Of a DNA stretch of 64,000 nucleotides, positions 1 to 14,592 are shown in pieces (position 1 is the first letter of the stretch; each line of letters opens with the position of its first letter). Source of the DNA: Laburnicola sp. R22_1 (Eukaryota > Ascomycota > Dothideomycetes > Pleosporales > Didymosphaeriaceae); NCBI GenBank assembly GCA_014281115.1, contig JACONQ010000014.1:310001-374000 (forward strand), read 5' to 3'. Position numbers and translations under genes: made by a program. The notes beneath the pieces are model-generated. The model had not been told where the DNA came from and did no database searches. It saw only the letters and a list, made by a program, of their open reading frames with translations.

Positions 1-3000
1 TAGGCTTTTAAAAGCCTAGCTAGAAAAGGTAAACTAGACGTAAAAACCTAGAAGGACAAATTATAACTTAAATTAACTAGGAGTTTTAAGTTAATACTTT
101 AGTAAGAGATAGAAGACCCTAATATTAACTACTTAGCAATTAAACGCTAAATAACCACAGCTAGCTACACTCTTTAAGACAATAACGTAATAACCCCTTT
201 TTAGGCGCATATAAGGACTTCTTTCTAGGTATTACCTTTTAGATTATAGCCCTTATATATAGCTCCTACTAAATTAATATTCTACTTTAAACTCGCTACT
301 AATAATTAATCTACTATTTTCTTCTCTACCCTTTATAATTAGACTAGAGTGTAGTATGTCTAGAACTACGCCTATTTTAAGTATAGCAAAGTAGAAAATA
401 AATACTGATACTACTGCCTTTATACTAAGAAGATAGCTATATAAGCAAATATAGATATAGTAGATAATCTAAATTTAGATACACTTAGTATTACTTACTA
501 CTTTAATTTAGAGGCAGGCAATTTGTTAGATAATAAGACTTTAAATATATACTACTAGACTACCCTAATCTAGTAGCTTATATAGGGGCTACTAAACTAA
601 TTAATCTAGATAAACTATAGTTCTAATTACAAAACGCAAATGCTAAGCTAAAATTATTACCTATAGGTAGCAAAATAGTAAGGGTTCCTAAGCTATTTAA
701 AGGCTTCTAACTAGTCCTACTAGTATAAATTATATTCTAAGGATTAGCTCTTAGGTTGCGAGCCTTAATAAACACTAGTACTAGCGCTTATAATCTTATT
801 ACTTTAAGGTATATAAAGGTAGTACAAAAATAGCTTAAAGCTAAACTCCTTCGCCTAAAGACACTAATCCCCCTTAAGACCTTTATAGAGAAGAGAAGCG
901 CAAAAGTAGATATCTATTTTATAGCCTAGCTTAATATTAATAGACGCAGCTTTACTATATAGTTTGTTTTCTATAATATAGGGAATTATAATCTTATTAT
1001 TAGTAGGAAATTTTTTAAGCGAGCTAACTGCCTAATTAATACTTAGGACTGCCGCCTTTATTAGAAAGATAATAAGAATCTAACCTTTACTAGCAATTTT
1101 ATCCTACTATAGACTTTTTTCCTACTTAACCTTTTCTACTAGGACAACACTACTTAATAGGACAGCCTACTTAAAAAATAGAACTACACTTACTAAAAGA
1201 CTCGCTTATTAAAAGCTAACTAGAGCATCTCTAAGGAAATCTCTATCTAGCTTTCTAACCCTACTATCTTAGTTATCGGAACGTACTTAAAGACTTACTA
1301 GAAACTAAGCTATAAGAACAACTTTAATAAAGATAGTAGCGTAGAGGCTATAAAGCTATCTTCTTTAAATAAAGAGCTATTTGACAACAAGTTGCCTATT
1401 AGTTACTCTATCCCTGCTATCTAAGAAAGCCACTAGTAAGACTAGCCCCTAGGAATTGTGCGGCAGGATTCGGGTATTGCCTCTAGCCCTAGACCTAGAG
1501 ACTGTAATTCTACCAGAGAAGCTAATCTAAAGATTAGACAGCTCTTGCAGGAATTAACTATTTAATTAGAACTACCCTAGCTAAAATAACCTAGAATAGC
1601 TCTCTTCTACCCTACCAAATCACTAATATAGAAGGAAAACTTATAGAAGATAAATAATAAATTGTGTTTAGTAGACCTACTAGTCCTATAGAATTTAGCT
1701 AACCTCCTAGAACTTATTTAGACGCTAACACAGAAACAATTGTACGCTGCTAGCTTTAATATTAATATAGTGACTACCGCAGCCTTTGCTTTAAATAGCG
1801 GCCACAAGTCTAATATAATTATAGGTTGTACTAGCCCCTATAAGCTAGCCAAACTTATTAAGGACCGCGAGAGCAAGATGCATAGCCTAGAAAACAAGTC
1901 CTAAGCTAACCTACTTGCTAAAATAGAACAAGCGCTCCCCTAGCTGGGATATGCTAGAGCAGAGCCCGCCTATTTTTTAAAATTAGATTCTAACGCCCTC
2001 CCACCTTACTAAAAGGGCGTTAATTACTATATTAACATTACTAAAGACCTATTTAAGCTTACTACCTTGCCTTTATATAGTATATTCTTAGAGCACCTTA
2101 AACTTCTTAAAGCCTATATTAATAACTACATTAAGCGCAGGTTTATTATCCCTAGCAATGCTAGCTTTCCTTCGCTAGTATTATTTACTAAAAAGCTAGA
2201 TAGAGATTAGCGCTTTTGCGTTAATTACCGCCAGCTTAATACTATTACTAAAAAGGACGTTATAGCAATTCTACTCATTAAGAAGATACTTATACGCCTC
2301 TCTAGAGCGAGACTTTTTACTAAGCTTAATATTCGCTACGTATTTTACTAAATCTAGCTTACCCTAGAGACTAAAGCGCTAACTACTTTTTAAACCTAGT
2401 ATAGAAACTATAAGTATAGGGTCTTGCTCTTTAGTCTCTATAATAGTCCTGCCACCTTTTAATAGTTTATTAATAGCATTCTAGGCAATTATCTAGATAA
2501 CTTCTATACTATATATATTAATAATATCCTTATCTTTTCTAAAGATTTTCTAGAATATAAAGAACACATTTGCAAGGTCCTACTCTACTTAAGAGACACT
2601 AATCTCTAAGCTAATCTTAAGAAATGCAAATTCGCTGTAATAGAAACTAAGTTCTTAGAATATATTATTAGCACTAAAGGAATCTATAAGGACCCCGTAA
2701 AGACCGCTGTGGTTTAGAAATAGAAAGAGCCTATAACACTTAAGATATTATAGAGCTTTTTAGGCTTCTATAACTACTACTACTTCTTCCTTCCTTACTA
2801 TAGGCGGGTCGTTTGCCCCCTAATTAAGCTGCTAAAAAATAGTGCCTTCTACACCTTTAGAGACTAGGAACGTGCCGCCTTTAAAGTCGCTAAGCAACTT
2901 GTAGCTAGCGACATCCTAGTCTTATAGTACTCCCTATTTTAGATTATCTATATAGAAACTAATTCTAGTAACAACGTTAATACAGGCTCTTTTAGTTAAC

Positions 3001-4752
3001 TACAATCTAATAGTATCTAGCGCCTAGTTGTATAGTACTCTAAATTATTAAAGTCCACTAAGTTAAATTATAATATTTATAATAAGAAAATATTAGTAGT
3101 TATATAGGGCCTTTTAAAATAGAGAGCGCAACTAATTAACCTCTAAACTGCTAAGCCCTTTAATATTATTACTAATTATTAGGCCCTTAAGTACTTTAGC
3201 ACTAAATGCAAGCTCTCTTTATAGCAAGCCTATTAGTCTAAAAAGCTATCTAAATACTATTATTAAATTATTTACTAACTAGGCACCGCAAATATTATAG
3301 CTAATACGCTATTTAGAAAATAGAATAAGCTAAAGTCGCAGAAGAAGAAGGATTAAGAGGCTTATACCTAGTTTTTTCTTTCGCAACTACTAGATACTGC
3401 TAAAGCAGTCCTTAGGGCTATTACAATTGCAGAGCAGAAGAAAGAAAAAGTTAATATAAGCCCTAAAGAAGCCTATTCTTATATGCTTATTAATCGCCTA
3501 CTGTATGCCAATTAAATACACAAGGTGCTCAAATCGCTTTAAGAAGCTGCCTATTTTAGATTACTAGGTTTTGCCCTTACTTCTTTAGAGTTGTTTCTCT
3601 ATAAAGACTGCCTAGTAGTTTCCTCTATAGAGTTTCTCTAGACGCATCTAATTTAAATAATATATGCTTATTAGGTTACTACCTATCTAGGTCTATAAAA
3701 AACTCTCTGGCTTTTACGCTAGTTATATTACTAGAAGGGCATAAACGCTAATATTAATAGGTATATCTCTAATTGCAAAGACTGCTAGTGGAGCAAGTCC
3801 CCACTAGACAAAAAGCTAGACTTATTACATCTGCTTCCTATCCCTAAAAATGTCTGGTAAGATATCTCAATCGATTTTAAATTATTTCCCAAGGATAAGA
3901 AAGGGTACGACAACGCGATAGTATCTTATTGCCGCCTCTCTAAGCGTGCCTTTTCTATGCCCTACTATAAGACAGTCATAGCTAAACAAGCCGCCGATCT
4001 CTACTATTAGTATATATTTAGAGTCTTTAGCCCCCCTTAATTAATTGTCTCTAACTGCGGCCCCTAGTTTATTTCTACTTTTCTGGCTACTTTGTGTAAG
4101 CTTATAGGTATTAAGTAACTTCTCTTTATAGCGCGGCATCTGTAAACTAATAGCTAAACTAAGATTATAAATTAGTATCTTAACTAGCGTCTGCGTTCGT
4201 TTATTAACTTTTATTAAGATAACTAGTTGGATTTGCTGCCTAGTATAGACTAGGCCTAAGCGATACTGCCCTATAACAGCACTAGAGTTTCGCCTTTTAA
4301 GATTAAGTTTAGGCATTAGCTATACTTTTACTAGGATTGGTGCGAGCGTACCTAACTAGTTACTAAATCTCTAGACAATGTTACTTTAGAAAAGGCTAAG
4401 GCGTGGGTTAAGGCCTGTGCTAAAGCCTGCGAATTTGTCCGTGATACCGCCCGCGCTAATATGTCTACTGCCTAGGAAATGCAATTAGAGCAGGCTAACA
4501 AACACAGACAAGCTGTTGATTTCGACGTTGGGGACTAGGTCTTTGTCACCCCAAAGGGATTTATTACTAAACGCCTATTAGTTCAGTTAGATTATTAAAT
4601 AAAAGAACTATACCTAATAGTAGGCAAGAAAGGCCACTTATTTGTACTTAAACTCCTATAATACATAAGAGTTCACCTAGTGTTCCACGCTAATAGGCTT
4701 TAAAGAGATCTAAATAATCCCTTACTAGGTTAATTGCAATCTCTAGAACTAC
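1..4752 (+). mobile_element. RIP-degraded Ty3/gypsy element (A), gag-pol remnant
   Basis: AT-rich sequence with stops in all frames but still readable as a gypsy polyprotein on the plus strand. Reverse transcriptase is traceable at about 2200-2720 (an ITKKD-like stretch, an FGLxNSPATFQ-like stretch near 2440 and a decayed YxDD box near 2510). RNase H follows at about 2930-3230 and integrase at about 3700-4320 (a DFK..KGYDNA core near 3870, GP-FIST near 4060). Most stops are TAA/TAG where CAA/CAG would fit the family, as RIP produces. The 5' end lies outside the window. Positions 1 to about 1640 are homologous to 26468-28090, so the same family occurs twice here. Confidence 0.8.
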
Positions 4753-4873
4753 AATAAGACAAATCGCTACCCACTCTTATCTAAAGTGAGGGGATTTTTT
4801 ATCTAAACCCCCACTAGGCCTAAAAGATGCATAAGGCCTTATTAGGCTAGTTAGGCAATAAGAAGGCCTTATA
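4753..4873. repeat. Left 121-bp LTR-like repeat of element C
   Basis: Direct repeat of 11524-11644, of equal length, with differences mainly of transition type. A pyrimidine run just inside it (CCCCCTTTT at about 4878) is a polypurine tract on the minus strand, as expected next to the 3' LTR of a minus-strand element. Confidence 0.6.
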
Positions 4874-7800
4874 GTATCCCCCTTTTAGGATTAACCTGAC
4901 CCAGGTTGCCCTGAGAGATTAAAATATATAATATTTTACTGTCTCTGCCTAAAAAGTAAATAATCGCTAGTCTTATAACTATATAGCAACAATTATTGTT
5001 ATATTAGGCGTTATTACACTATTAAGGTACTCTAGGGCACCTAACTAGTTTAGAAGCCAAAGGTACTATTAAGCGAGGCTTGGCGCAGTTATTTTAGTTT
5101 TCGCCTACCTTTATACTACCCTTACTTCTCGCGCCTTAACTAGTTAATTTAGTATATACTATCCTACTTTTGTTATCCTAATACATTCTAATGTCCCTCT
5201 CTATAGTAAGATAGTCCTTAAGAAGATGCTTTCTATATAGCGGGCAGAGTTAACTTATAACTAACCTGCTAGCGCTAATTCTTATATTTATTACGTTAAA
5301 CTTATCTATAAAGGAGATTTTCTACACACTTGTTATTTTCTAGACACAAAGCTTGTCCTATTAATTTAGATTAATATAGTCTAGCTATCTAGGTGTGAAG
5401 ATTACTTAATTTGGAATAAATATTGTCTTATAGTAACATATGCCCTTATTAGGCGCTATTATGCTACTAACTAAGATAATATAGTGTCCTATTAACTTTA
5501 ACGCTAAGCTTAACTATCTTATAACTACTTAGGTTATTCTCTATAGTGGTAATTCTAATAAGAATAAGAAACGCGTCTATAAGGCTGCTAAGAGGCTTAT
5601 AAACTATACTAAGTAGGTGTAGTTACCCTTATAGCGCTTTCTATTAACTAATTACTTCTTAGCTTATTTAAGCCCTATGCTTAGAATCTATGCGTCTATA
5701 ATAGTAGCACTATCTATAGATCTACCTATTGCTTTACTAAGAAGTGTACTTAGACTAATATAAAGCGTAAGACAAAGCAATATTATTATAAAAAGGTAAT
5801 TAACCGCGCTATTTATAAGAGTGGAACGCCTAAATGTAATAAAGTCTATAATTTTGCTTTTTATCCTATTATATCGTATACTAACGTAATTATAAAATAA
5901 ATATAGGCTTATATGTTATTAAGAGTACTAGGGTAATAGTAAGAGCCCTACTTATAGTCTTAGTTGTGGATAGTGCCTTTCTAGCTTTTTAGTAGTGCTT
6001 TTGGCCCCTTTAGGGGCCTTAGGCTAATATGTATGTGTAAGGGGGACCTCTGGGGCTTTTATACCTTAGGGTCCCTAGGAATAACAGCTCCCTATAATAT
6101 AGGAGTCTGTTAGGACTTAGATAGCGCCTTCTGGCGGGCGGCGACGTCCTAAAATATCTTAAACCTAGGTTCTTAGAATATTCTCTTCTTTTGGCTCTAA
6201 GTGAGGTGCAATGTGCTCTTATAGTCCTTTATAGTCCTTTTTAACTAACCTCTAGAGATACTATAATCTTTCTAAGTTTATATTACCTTTGCAATACCTT
6301 ACACTATTAAACACCTCTATAATTATAGTAAAAAAAACCCTCTATAGGGAAAAATAGGTAAAGGTAGTAAGTGTACTTTCCATAGTAATTTTCTAACTAT
6401 ATAGTTAACCTAAGTCTAATCTCTTGTCTATAGAAAAAGGAATTAAAATTCCCTATTAAAATTCTCTAAGGAGGTTTTTTTATTTCTCTTCTATAGTTGT
6501 TTAACCCAAATAAGAGTCTCTTTAATATTGTCCTAGAAATTTTTTTCTTTTTTAGAACTCTTTAATAGCGTTAGGACTTAGATTAGTACCTGGCTTTTAT
6601 AAATTTTCTTCTTCTAGGTAACCCTTCTATTTAATAAGATATTTCTAGGTTCTAACTAATAACTGCCTACTCTCTAGCACTTTCTTTATATAGTATATGT
6701 TATTGTCGAACGTGTGTAGGGTGTTTATAATAGAACCTACTTAAGACTTAATAGCTCCCCTTTATTTATATAGCTCTAATAATAATATATAGATGACTAG
6801 GTGTGTGTTTAATTTTAGAAAGTTAACTCTATAGGCTTCTTTCTCTATAGAGTACTTAACTATATCTAGTCTAATAAACTTCTAATTAAGTTTACGCTTA
6901 GGTTAAGTAGAGTTTAAAAATCTAGTAGATATAAACACTTAATCCCCTAGTTTAAGACTAAGGTGCTTTCTCTTCTTATTAGCGTACTTCTTCTAGTATT
7001 TATTTGCTGCTGTAATCTTTATTTTGTATTAAGCCTATAGTACGATAACTCTTATTATAATTAATGTGCCTAGTGGCAATTCTCTATTACTAAGCAGTAT
7101 TCTAGGCCATTCTAGCGTATAAGGATCCGCTCTATAGTATGCATAAAAAGGAGTTACTCTAGTTATTGCGTTTACGCTATTATTATACGCAAATTTTGTA
7201 ATTAGTAACTACCTTGCCTAGTTATTCTATTCTAGGTAGTAAAAACACTAAAGATACTGCTTAAGCGTCTAATTTTGCCTTTTAATTTGCCCATCTGTTT
7301 GTGGGTAATAGGCTAATAATAATACCCTTATAGTGTTAAGGTAATAATAAAAAGAGTCCTAATAGTAAGAGTTTATTATTAGATCTCTATCTAATAAGAT
7401 TATCTTAGGAGTGCTGTGTAACCTAATAATATTCTAAATCTAGGCTTCCGCTAAGTTCTTTGCGTCCCAATCTGCCCTAGTAGGTATATAATAAGCTATC
7501 TTTGTTAGATCGTTTACTATTACTAGAATAGTATTATAGACTTGGCTAAGTATTTGGATAGGGGGTAAGTCTATAATAAAATCTAAGGTAACGTTCTCCT
7601 AAGGGCTATTTAGCATAGGCAAAGAATTTAAAAGACTATATAGTTAGTGTTAAGGTACAATAGATATCCTACACTTTAAATAGTCTTAATAGTAGTCCTT
7701 AACTTTGCGTTGCATTCCTTTCTATTAGAAATGCCTTCTTAACTTCTCTAATATCTTCTTTGCCCTAAAATGCCCACCTATAGGGCTATTATAGCATATC

Positions 7801-10800
7801 TAGATGACCTTCGCCTTCTTAGCACTTATTATAAGCACTTTAATTTTATTTTGCTCTATTACGCCTTTTTCTAACAATTCTTACCTAACTATTAGGGCTA
7901 AGATTCTTTTAGAGCCTTAACTTTATTCTTAGTCTCTAAGTTAGATTTAGAGCTACTATCTGTTAATAATATTAGCTCTTTCGTAATTACTCTTCTAGGT
8001 TCGCGTCTTCTTGGCTGCCTTTGTTCCTAGGATGCCGCTTATTAGAATCTTGTAATCACACTAATTAATTAGATAGTTAGTTTATTAAAAGTATCTCTAC
8101 TTAATAATGTTTCTAAAGACTCTATATAAGCCCTATTTTCTTTGTCTACTAAATATTACGTCTCGCTTATATAGTTAGGACGTCTTAATAGTCTATTTAC
8201 TAGGTTTTTCTTCCCTGGCTAGTAGATAATAGTAAAATTATACTCTGCTAGCCTCTTATAAATTCTAATCTACTAGTAGTTTAATTTCTTTGTGTCTATA
8301 AACTATCGCAAGTTATTATAATCTGTAAGGATAATAAATAGAATACCTAATAGGTAGTGTCGCTAATATTTAACACTTTTATTAATAGTTAGCAATTTCT
8401 TATTATGTGTATTATATTAAAGTTATGTGCTGTCTAGCTTCTATAAAAAGAAACTAATAGGTTGCCATTGCAGGGTTCTATTAGATTTGGGCACGTTCTA
8501 GCTTAATATACTAGATATCGCGCTACCTAAGGCGTCTATCTTAAGTTTTATCTTTCTATTAGACTTAAAGTACACTAATATAGGCACTACTATAAATATA
8601 GCCTTTAACTCTTTAAAAGCTGCTCTTGCCTACGCATCTAGGTGTCAGGACTAGCTTTTCTCTCTTCTTTAAGCTTGCCCGCCCTAGGCAGCACTAGACT
8701 CCTTCTAAGTAAGTTTAGTAAGGAGTAGAGCCACTCTTAAAAACTCTATAATAAATATCTAGTAATAATTTATGAAACCAATAAACACCCTAATATCGCG
8801 CACTATTTTAGGGAGTGGCCACTCTATAATTGTTTTTATATAGTCTTTATACACTCTAACTTCCTTTTGGCTAATAATATAGCCTAGATACTCTATCTCT
8901 TTCTAATAAAACTCGCACTTGCTAAGTTTAATATACAGTTTAGCCTTATGTACTCTTTAGAGGACATTTTTACGTGTTATTTATATTTCTCTTTTGTAGT
9001 AGAGAAGATAAGTATATTATCTAAATAGACAATATATATTATATTAATTAGTCCTACTAGGACTTTATTAATATACTTCTAGAATTATTCTAGAGCACTA
9101 GTTAAACTAAATAGTATTACTAAGTACTTAAAGTGTCTATACTTTATATAAAAAGCTGTCTTCTATTTATCGCCTTTCTTAATTCTTATTCTATAATATG
9201 CCTCTTAGATGTTAAGCTTAGTAAAGAACTTTGCTTTTGCTAATTTTTCTAAGAACTTAGCAATTAAGAGTAACGTATAATAATTCTTAATAGTAATCTT
9301 ATTAAGGCTACAATAATTTATATATAGCCTTAATATACTATTCTTCTTTTTTATAAATAGAATTAGTGCTCTAGTTAGTAACCTTAAATATTATATTTAG
9401 CCTCTTTGTAAGTAATCTGCGATATACTTACGCAAGATACTTAGCTTACTCTTAGATAAGTTATAGAGGGGCTAATGGGGTAGTTATTCTCTAGGGAGAT
9501 GATTAATACTTAGGTTAGTTATACAGTGTTCCGTAAGCACCTCTAATTAATTACTATTCGCTATATTAGCGAAATCTTAGTATACCTATAGTATTATAGC
9601 ATCTACTAAGATTGTAGATATTCTATTGCCTATATGGCTAATATAACACGCGTATAATTCTATAGTTAAGTTTAATATTGTTAAACTATACTATTCTGCA
9701 TTTTTAAGGGCCACTTTGGCGTAGTTAGGCATATTCTATCCTACCTTTCCTTAGAATAATAATTAACCTATATAAAAGTTAAGTTTTAGATTATATATAG
9801 CAATCTATAGTAATTCTAAGTATATCTTATACTTTCTTAGGTTTACTACTATAAATAGGACCTAGTAGATCTTTCTACAACCTCTAGCATTTACTAGATA
9901 TACTTTCGCAACTATAGATCTATATATAGTAATATTTGCACTATTTGCCGCCTCTGCTATAAAGTCTAGTGAGAATATTACTATTAGATCTCTCTTCTTT
10001 ATAAAGCGAGCATAGATTATATTAAGTTTAGCACTACTATTAACTAGTGCCTTAACTAAGCCTAAATCTCCTACTATAGTCTACACTATTATTACAGTTA
10101 GCCTCTTTAGGTAAAGCATATTATAAAGCTTTCTAAGCTACTTATTCTTCTTATACTTAATAATTATAGCTAATAGGATAGAGTCTAGTTCTACTAGCTC
10201 TTGCATTTTCCCGCGGACTCTAATACGTCCTTAGAATGAAAAGGTAGGTCTGGATTTCTCTCCTTCTTATAATTAGGGGAGACATGGCCTCTTTTACTAT
10301 AGTTCTAATAAGTAACCTTTGGATTATCTTTATCCTTTTTCTTTTGTGTTAAGGTAGACTATTTATAGTCCTTACGCTTCTTTTTGCTATGTTTAGGTAG
10401 CCTAGCTAACTTAGTAGAAAGCGTTATTAACTTAGACCTCTTTAATAAGTCTTTAGATTTACCTTTGCTCTTAGCAGACCGCCCTTCCTCTTAGTAAAGA
10501 TAATTAGTAATCTCTTCTACCTCTATAAGGATTTCTCTTTAAGAAGGTAGGTAATGCAGAACTTCTCTATATAGCTTATTATCTATAGAAGCTATAAATT
10601 CAGCTACCCTATAATACTTATTCTACTCCTTAATTTTATCCCATAAAGGGAGAAGGTGGTTAAGTAAGTCTATTAGAGACTAGTCTACCCTTTGGCGGCA
10701 GTTCTTTATCGCCTTAAACGCTGTCTACTAGCGTTCTAATAGAGTGCCTAGGGTATTAAGCATTTGTTTTATTAACGTCTACTAGGTAGAAGCCTATTTA

Positions 10801-11523
10801 GGGTCTATTAATTATTATTAATTAGAATACATCTCGAATTAACTTTAAAAGTCCTTAGATAAATACTATCTACTAAAGGTAACCTTACAATCTTCTATAA
10901 CAAAGTAAAAAGATACTTACGAAAAATCAAACTTATAATTTCACTTTTATTAGTTATAATTATAATAGCTCTTGTAGTTATAGGTGTGTAGTAGGGGTAG
11001 TTGCAGCAAGGTACTTTGTTTAGCGGCTACTAGGGACAATAAGGCTATAGTGGCCACGCGCAGAGTACTAGTAAGCTTATTAAGAGCTACTATATTGCTA
11101 GCTTTATATTATTATTAAATATTCTTAATACATTGTATTTCCTATTATTTCTATTTTATACGCGCCTAGTCTCGCAGTTCTATAAGATAAGCCGCCCTTC
11201 TATTAACTTCTATTATATTTAGCTCCTTCTAAGGGGCTCGTAAACTCTTAGGGCTATTATTAATTTCTTATTAGGTAGCCTCCCTAAGTTCTTTCACTTG
11301 TTATTCTGCCTACCTAATAGCACTAGCTTACTGCCAAGTGTTTCTAGATAGGCCACCTAGCTCCTAGCTTACAAAAGCAAGGCGTCTACTAGGTCTACGT
11401 GTTGCTATTATAGTGGTAAGAATTCTACCGCTGCCTATAAGGGAGCAATTTAAATATAAGGGCGCCACTAGAACGCCTAATAGTTAATAAGGCAGAATAG
11501 GATAATATTAGGAGGTAAGTAGT
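4874..11523 (-). mobile_element. RIP-degraded Ty3/gypsy element (C), minus strand
   Basis: Reading the minus strand gives a decayed gypsy gag-pol. A zinc-knuckle remnant (CYSKRGHVSPN-like, the first Cys partly lost) lies near 10260-10310. A reverse transcriptase with a YLDNILIFS-like box lies near 8990-9040. Stops are dense and of RIP type. The body is bounded by 121-bp direct repeats and probably inserted into element A. No clear target-site duplication could be recognised, possibly because it has mutated. The part from 4900 to about 6100 has no domain I can identify. Confidence 0.65.
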
Positions 11524-11644
11524 AATAAGATAAATTGCTACCCACTCTTATCTAAAGTAAGGAGATTTTTTATCTAACCCCCCACTAGGCCTAAAGGAGG
11601 CATAAGGTCCTATTAGGCCGGTTAAGCAATAAGGAGATCTTACA
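11524..11644. repeat. Right 121-bp LTR-like repeat of element C
   Basis: Matches 4753-4873 over its full length. It ends in TTACA, where the left copy has TTATA, a CpA to TpA change consistent with RIP. It would be the 5' LTR of the minus-strand element. Confidence 0.6.
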
Positions 11645-11997
11645 GCTATACTATAGTACCAAAGTTAATAATAATAACGTAACGCGCAGTTGCCCGCATA
11701 GTACCTTATAAAAATTCGCAACCTAAAGGTAAATCTAAAACTTTAAAAGAATTTTAGCTTTAATAGTTAGGTAAGAAGTTAGTAAAAAAGGTATAATAAA
11801 CTAAAATAGAATTAAGATGCTTATAATATATATATATATAAAAGGCCAACGCCATTTAAATATATTATAATAGCTTTATAGTAGAGTCTATTAGGGTAAA
11901 GAAGATATTAGAGAAATTAAAAAGATATTTTTTAATAAAAGAGAATATACTATAAAATTAAAGAGTACTATTAAGACTATTTAAAGTATAGGATATC
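11645..11997. other. AT-rich gene-free spacer between degraded elements
   Basis: Very AT-rich, with a (TA)n run near 11830-11840. I see no coding signal and no recognisable domain; it may be the remainder of element A. Confidence 0.5.
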
Positions 11998-12235
11998 TAT
12001 AATAGATCGTGTCTGACTCCTTACTAGTTCTTTACTATTACCTTTCCTTTTACACTCTAATAGCGTCTTTTACCTTATACAAGACGTCTTTTCTAGTTAG
12101 TATTAGCGTGTAGTTAGCGTAGGCCTGTACCCTACGCCGCCTACTATATAAGTAAGAGCCTCCTAGGTTTATTTCTTATAACTATACTAGCTATCCTTAA
12201 GAGGTTTGCCTTATAAGGCTGTGTACTACCCTTAT
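11998..12235 (+). repeat. 5' LTR-like copy of degraded element B
   Basis: Homologous to 29069-29356 in the same orientation. Both begin TATAATAG, share a TATA-box-like stretch followed by a CCTCCTA-like motif, and end CCCTTA(T/C)A. The right copy is about 50 bp longer through an internal indel. They read as the two LTRs of one old element (B) later split by the younger gypsy element. Confidence 0.55.
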
Positions 12236-12339
12236 ATTATATTAAGATTAATATTTTCTTTAGCTATAGATAGTAATATAATATCTACTTCTTTCTTAAA
12301 ACACTGCCTATAGGTAGTTAAATTAATAAAAGTTTTACT

Positions 12340-12765
12340 TAGTTAGTTACTAGGAAAAATCCCTAGCGCTAGAGAGTTTATATTTTACTACTCTAAGGTC
12401 TATTAAGAAAGGCTACTTCTAAGTCCCTTCTTTGCTTATTATATAAGAGTAGGAACTTTATTAGTTACTAGAATGAATTTCTAGTGCTAGGAAGTTTATA
12501 TTGTACTACCCTAAGGTCTATTAAAAAAGGCTACTTCTAAGTTTCTTCTCTACTTATTGTATAAGAGTAGGAACTTTGTTAGTTACTAGGAAAAATCTCT
12601 AGCACTAGAAAGTTTATATCTTACTACTCTAAGGTCTATTAAGAGAGACTACTTCGAAGTTCCTCCTTTACTTAATATATAAGGATAGGAACTTTATTAG
12701 TTACTAGTTATGCTAGGTAGTTGTTACACTGCGCTAAGGTCTATTAAGAGAGACTGCTTCTAAAA
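12340..12765. repeat. About 118-bp tandem repeat, 3.5 degenerate copies
   Basis: The phrase TTAGTTACTAG recurs at about 12343, 12461, 12579 and 12697, a period of 118 bp. Each unit also carries TAAGGTCTATTAA and a GAGTAGGAACTTT-like motif. Copies differ mostly by transitions. The array lies just inside the 5' LTR-like sequence of element B. Confidence 0.8.
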
Positions 12766-14587
12766 TTCTAAAATTCTAAAAATAATTAATAATTAATAAT
12801 TAATAAATAGCAATTACTGCGCTATACTCTATAGAGCTAACTTATCTAATAAGTACCTTCTAGCGCAATTATAGTAATAGCACAAGATATAGAGCTAGAG
12901 GAATTAAAGTTAGGCTATAGCAGTAATATAGAAGTTAAAGTTTTATATATTTTATTTTATACTTTATCTTTGACCTAATTTTTCTTAGCTTAGACTATGT
13001 ACTAGCTTATACACTATATAAGACTTACTACCTTAGGTCTATTTACTATATGCTTTCTATAACCCTACTTTACTTAACTTTACTACTATTTATATTATGG
13101 TAAGCCGCTATTCTTTTGTCTAAGAGATCTTTTTAGCCCCTAGAGTGTTTCCTAAGTTTTCTTAATATAACTCTATAAGAGATAATATAGTAGGGGATAT
13201 TTGCATGCACCCTACTAATAATAGTTTATATAATATTTATTATAGAATTTTTCTGTTTAATCCTACTAGCAATTTTTTATCTATTAGGTATAGAAAGTAG
13301 CGTATAGCTACTTCGAAAATAACTAGTTACTTTACCCCTAGCCTTATAAAAAAGAAAAGTATTATTAAACTACTAAGAAAGGTCTATCTTAACAAAACTT
13401 CTTATAAGGCTTTTAAGTATAATTAAAATATTGCTATGCTTAAAGAGGATTAGCTAGATAATAGATTTTTACTAGTAGACTTTAAGTAGCTTGTATACTA
13501 AAGTAAAGCTAAACTTAAAGCTACTAGGAAGTTTAGCTCGTTTTAGCGTAATTTAAACTAGACTTATTACTTTAGTATAGCCTAGAAATAAAATAATTAC
13601 TTGCTACCTATTAGCTTTAGGCTTAATATTGCTTTTCTTAAGGTCTACTTTTAGAAATAGCACTAAATTTAGTAGCTAGGGCTATTATAAAGTCTAAAGA
13701 CAATCCTATATAGGAGAGTATTATTTAGACTTTATGCGAGCGCGCTAATATATTTTAATAAGCTTTTACTATACTTAAGATATAGTTATCTTATACTATA
13801 ATATATATAATAGAGGATAAATTCTAATTCTAGTCTAATAGTACTAATTACATAGCAAGTAAAGATAACTTATTTACCTCTAATAAAGCTCTTCTTTCTA
13901 TTAAAAATAATCCTAATCTATAGCGCTGCATTTAAGTCCCATTAAAAGCCCCTAGCCTAAAAATGCCTAATTTACTATATAGTTTACGCCGCTCTTATAT
14001 AGCTAAGTAGAGCTTAATCTGCCTAGTTGCGCCCTAATATATGTCCTATCTAGTACTCTAGTAAGTGCCCTAATATTTGTCCTAGCTTGTAGTGCCTACT
14101 CCTTACTTAGATAACACTCTTTACTACTCTCTAGTTCTAGAATATATCTAAACTAAGCTTACTAATAGTAATTAGATTAATATACTCTAGAGTAGACACA
14201 CTTCTATTATCCCCTTAGTATATCTAAGCTAGGACGCTCTGCAAAGCTATCTAATATTAATAAATATTATAAAAAAGGTTAATCTAGCCTTATTATTAAA
14301 GATTAGCTAGAAAATATGGGTAATAAGATCTAGGTTAATATAGACTACTACTAAGGCAATAACTACGTAGAAGATTAAGATAATTTTATAAAAACTATAC
14401 TTAGCTGTCTTAGAGACGCGCCTTCAGAGGCTGCACAAAATTAGTGTTAAATAAATTAAGTCTTTTAAAAAGATAATAGATCTAACTTACTCTTTAAATT
14501 TTTAGAAGAGACTTACTATAATTCTTTTACTTTCTAATAGGCACGTTTAAAGTTCTATAAGCTTTTTCTTTTTAATAGAATAGACGC
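12766..14587. mobile_element. RIP-degraded 5' internal part of element B
   Basis: AT-rich, stop-ridden sequence with no identifiable domain. It lies between the 5' LTR-like copy and the insertion point of the younger gypsy element. The body of element B resumes at 26460. A short duplication (GCCCTAATAT-TGTCCTA) occurs at about 14033 and 14068. Confidence 0.5.
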
Positions 14588-14592
14588 CTAAA

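Noticed and set aside
4041..4316. 91-residue open frame on the minus strand in the RIP block
   Set aside because: It is the antisense of the decayed integrase of element A; no protein similarity of its own.
4753..11644. The 121-bp direct repeats as a target-site duplication
   Set aside because: Far too long for a retroelement duplication; a polypurine tract next to the left copy supports LTRs instead.
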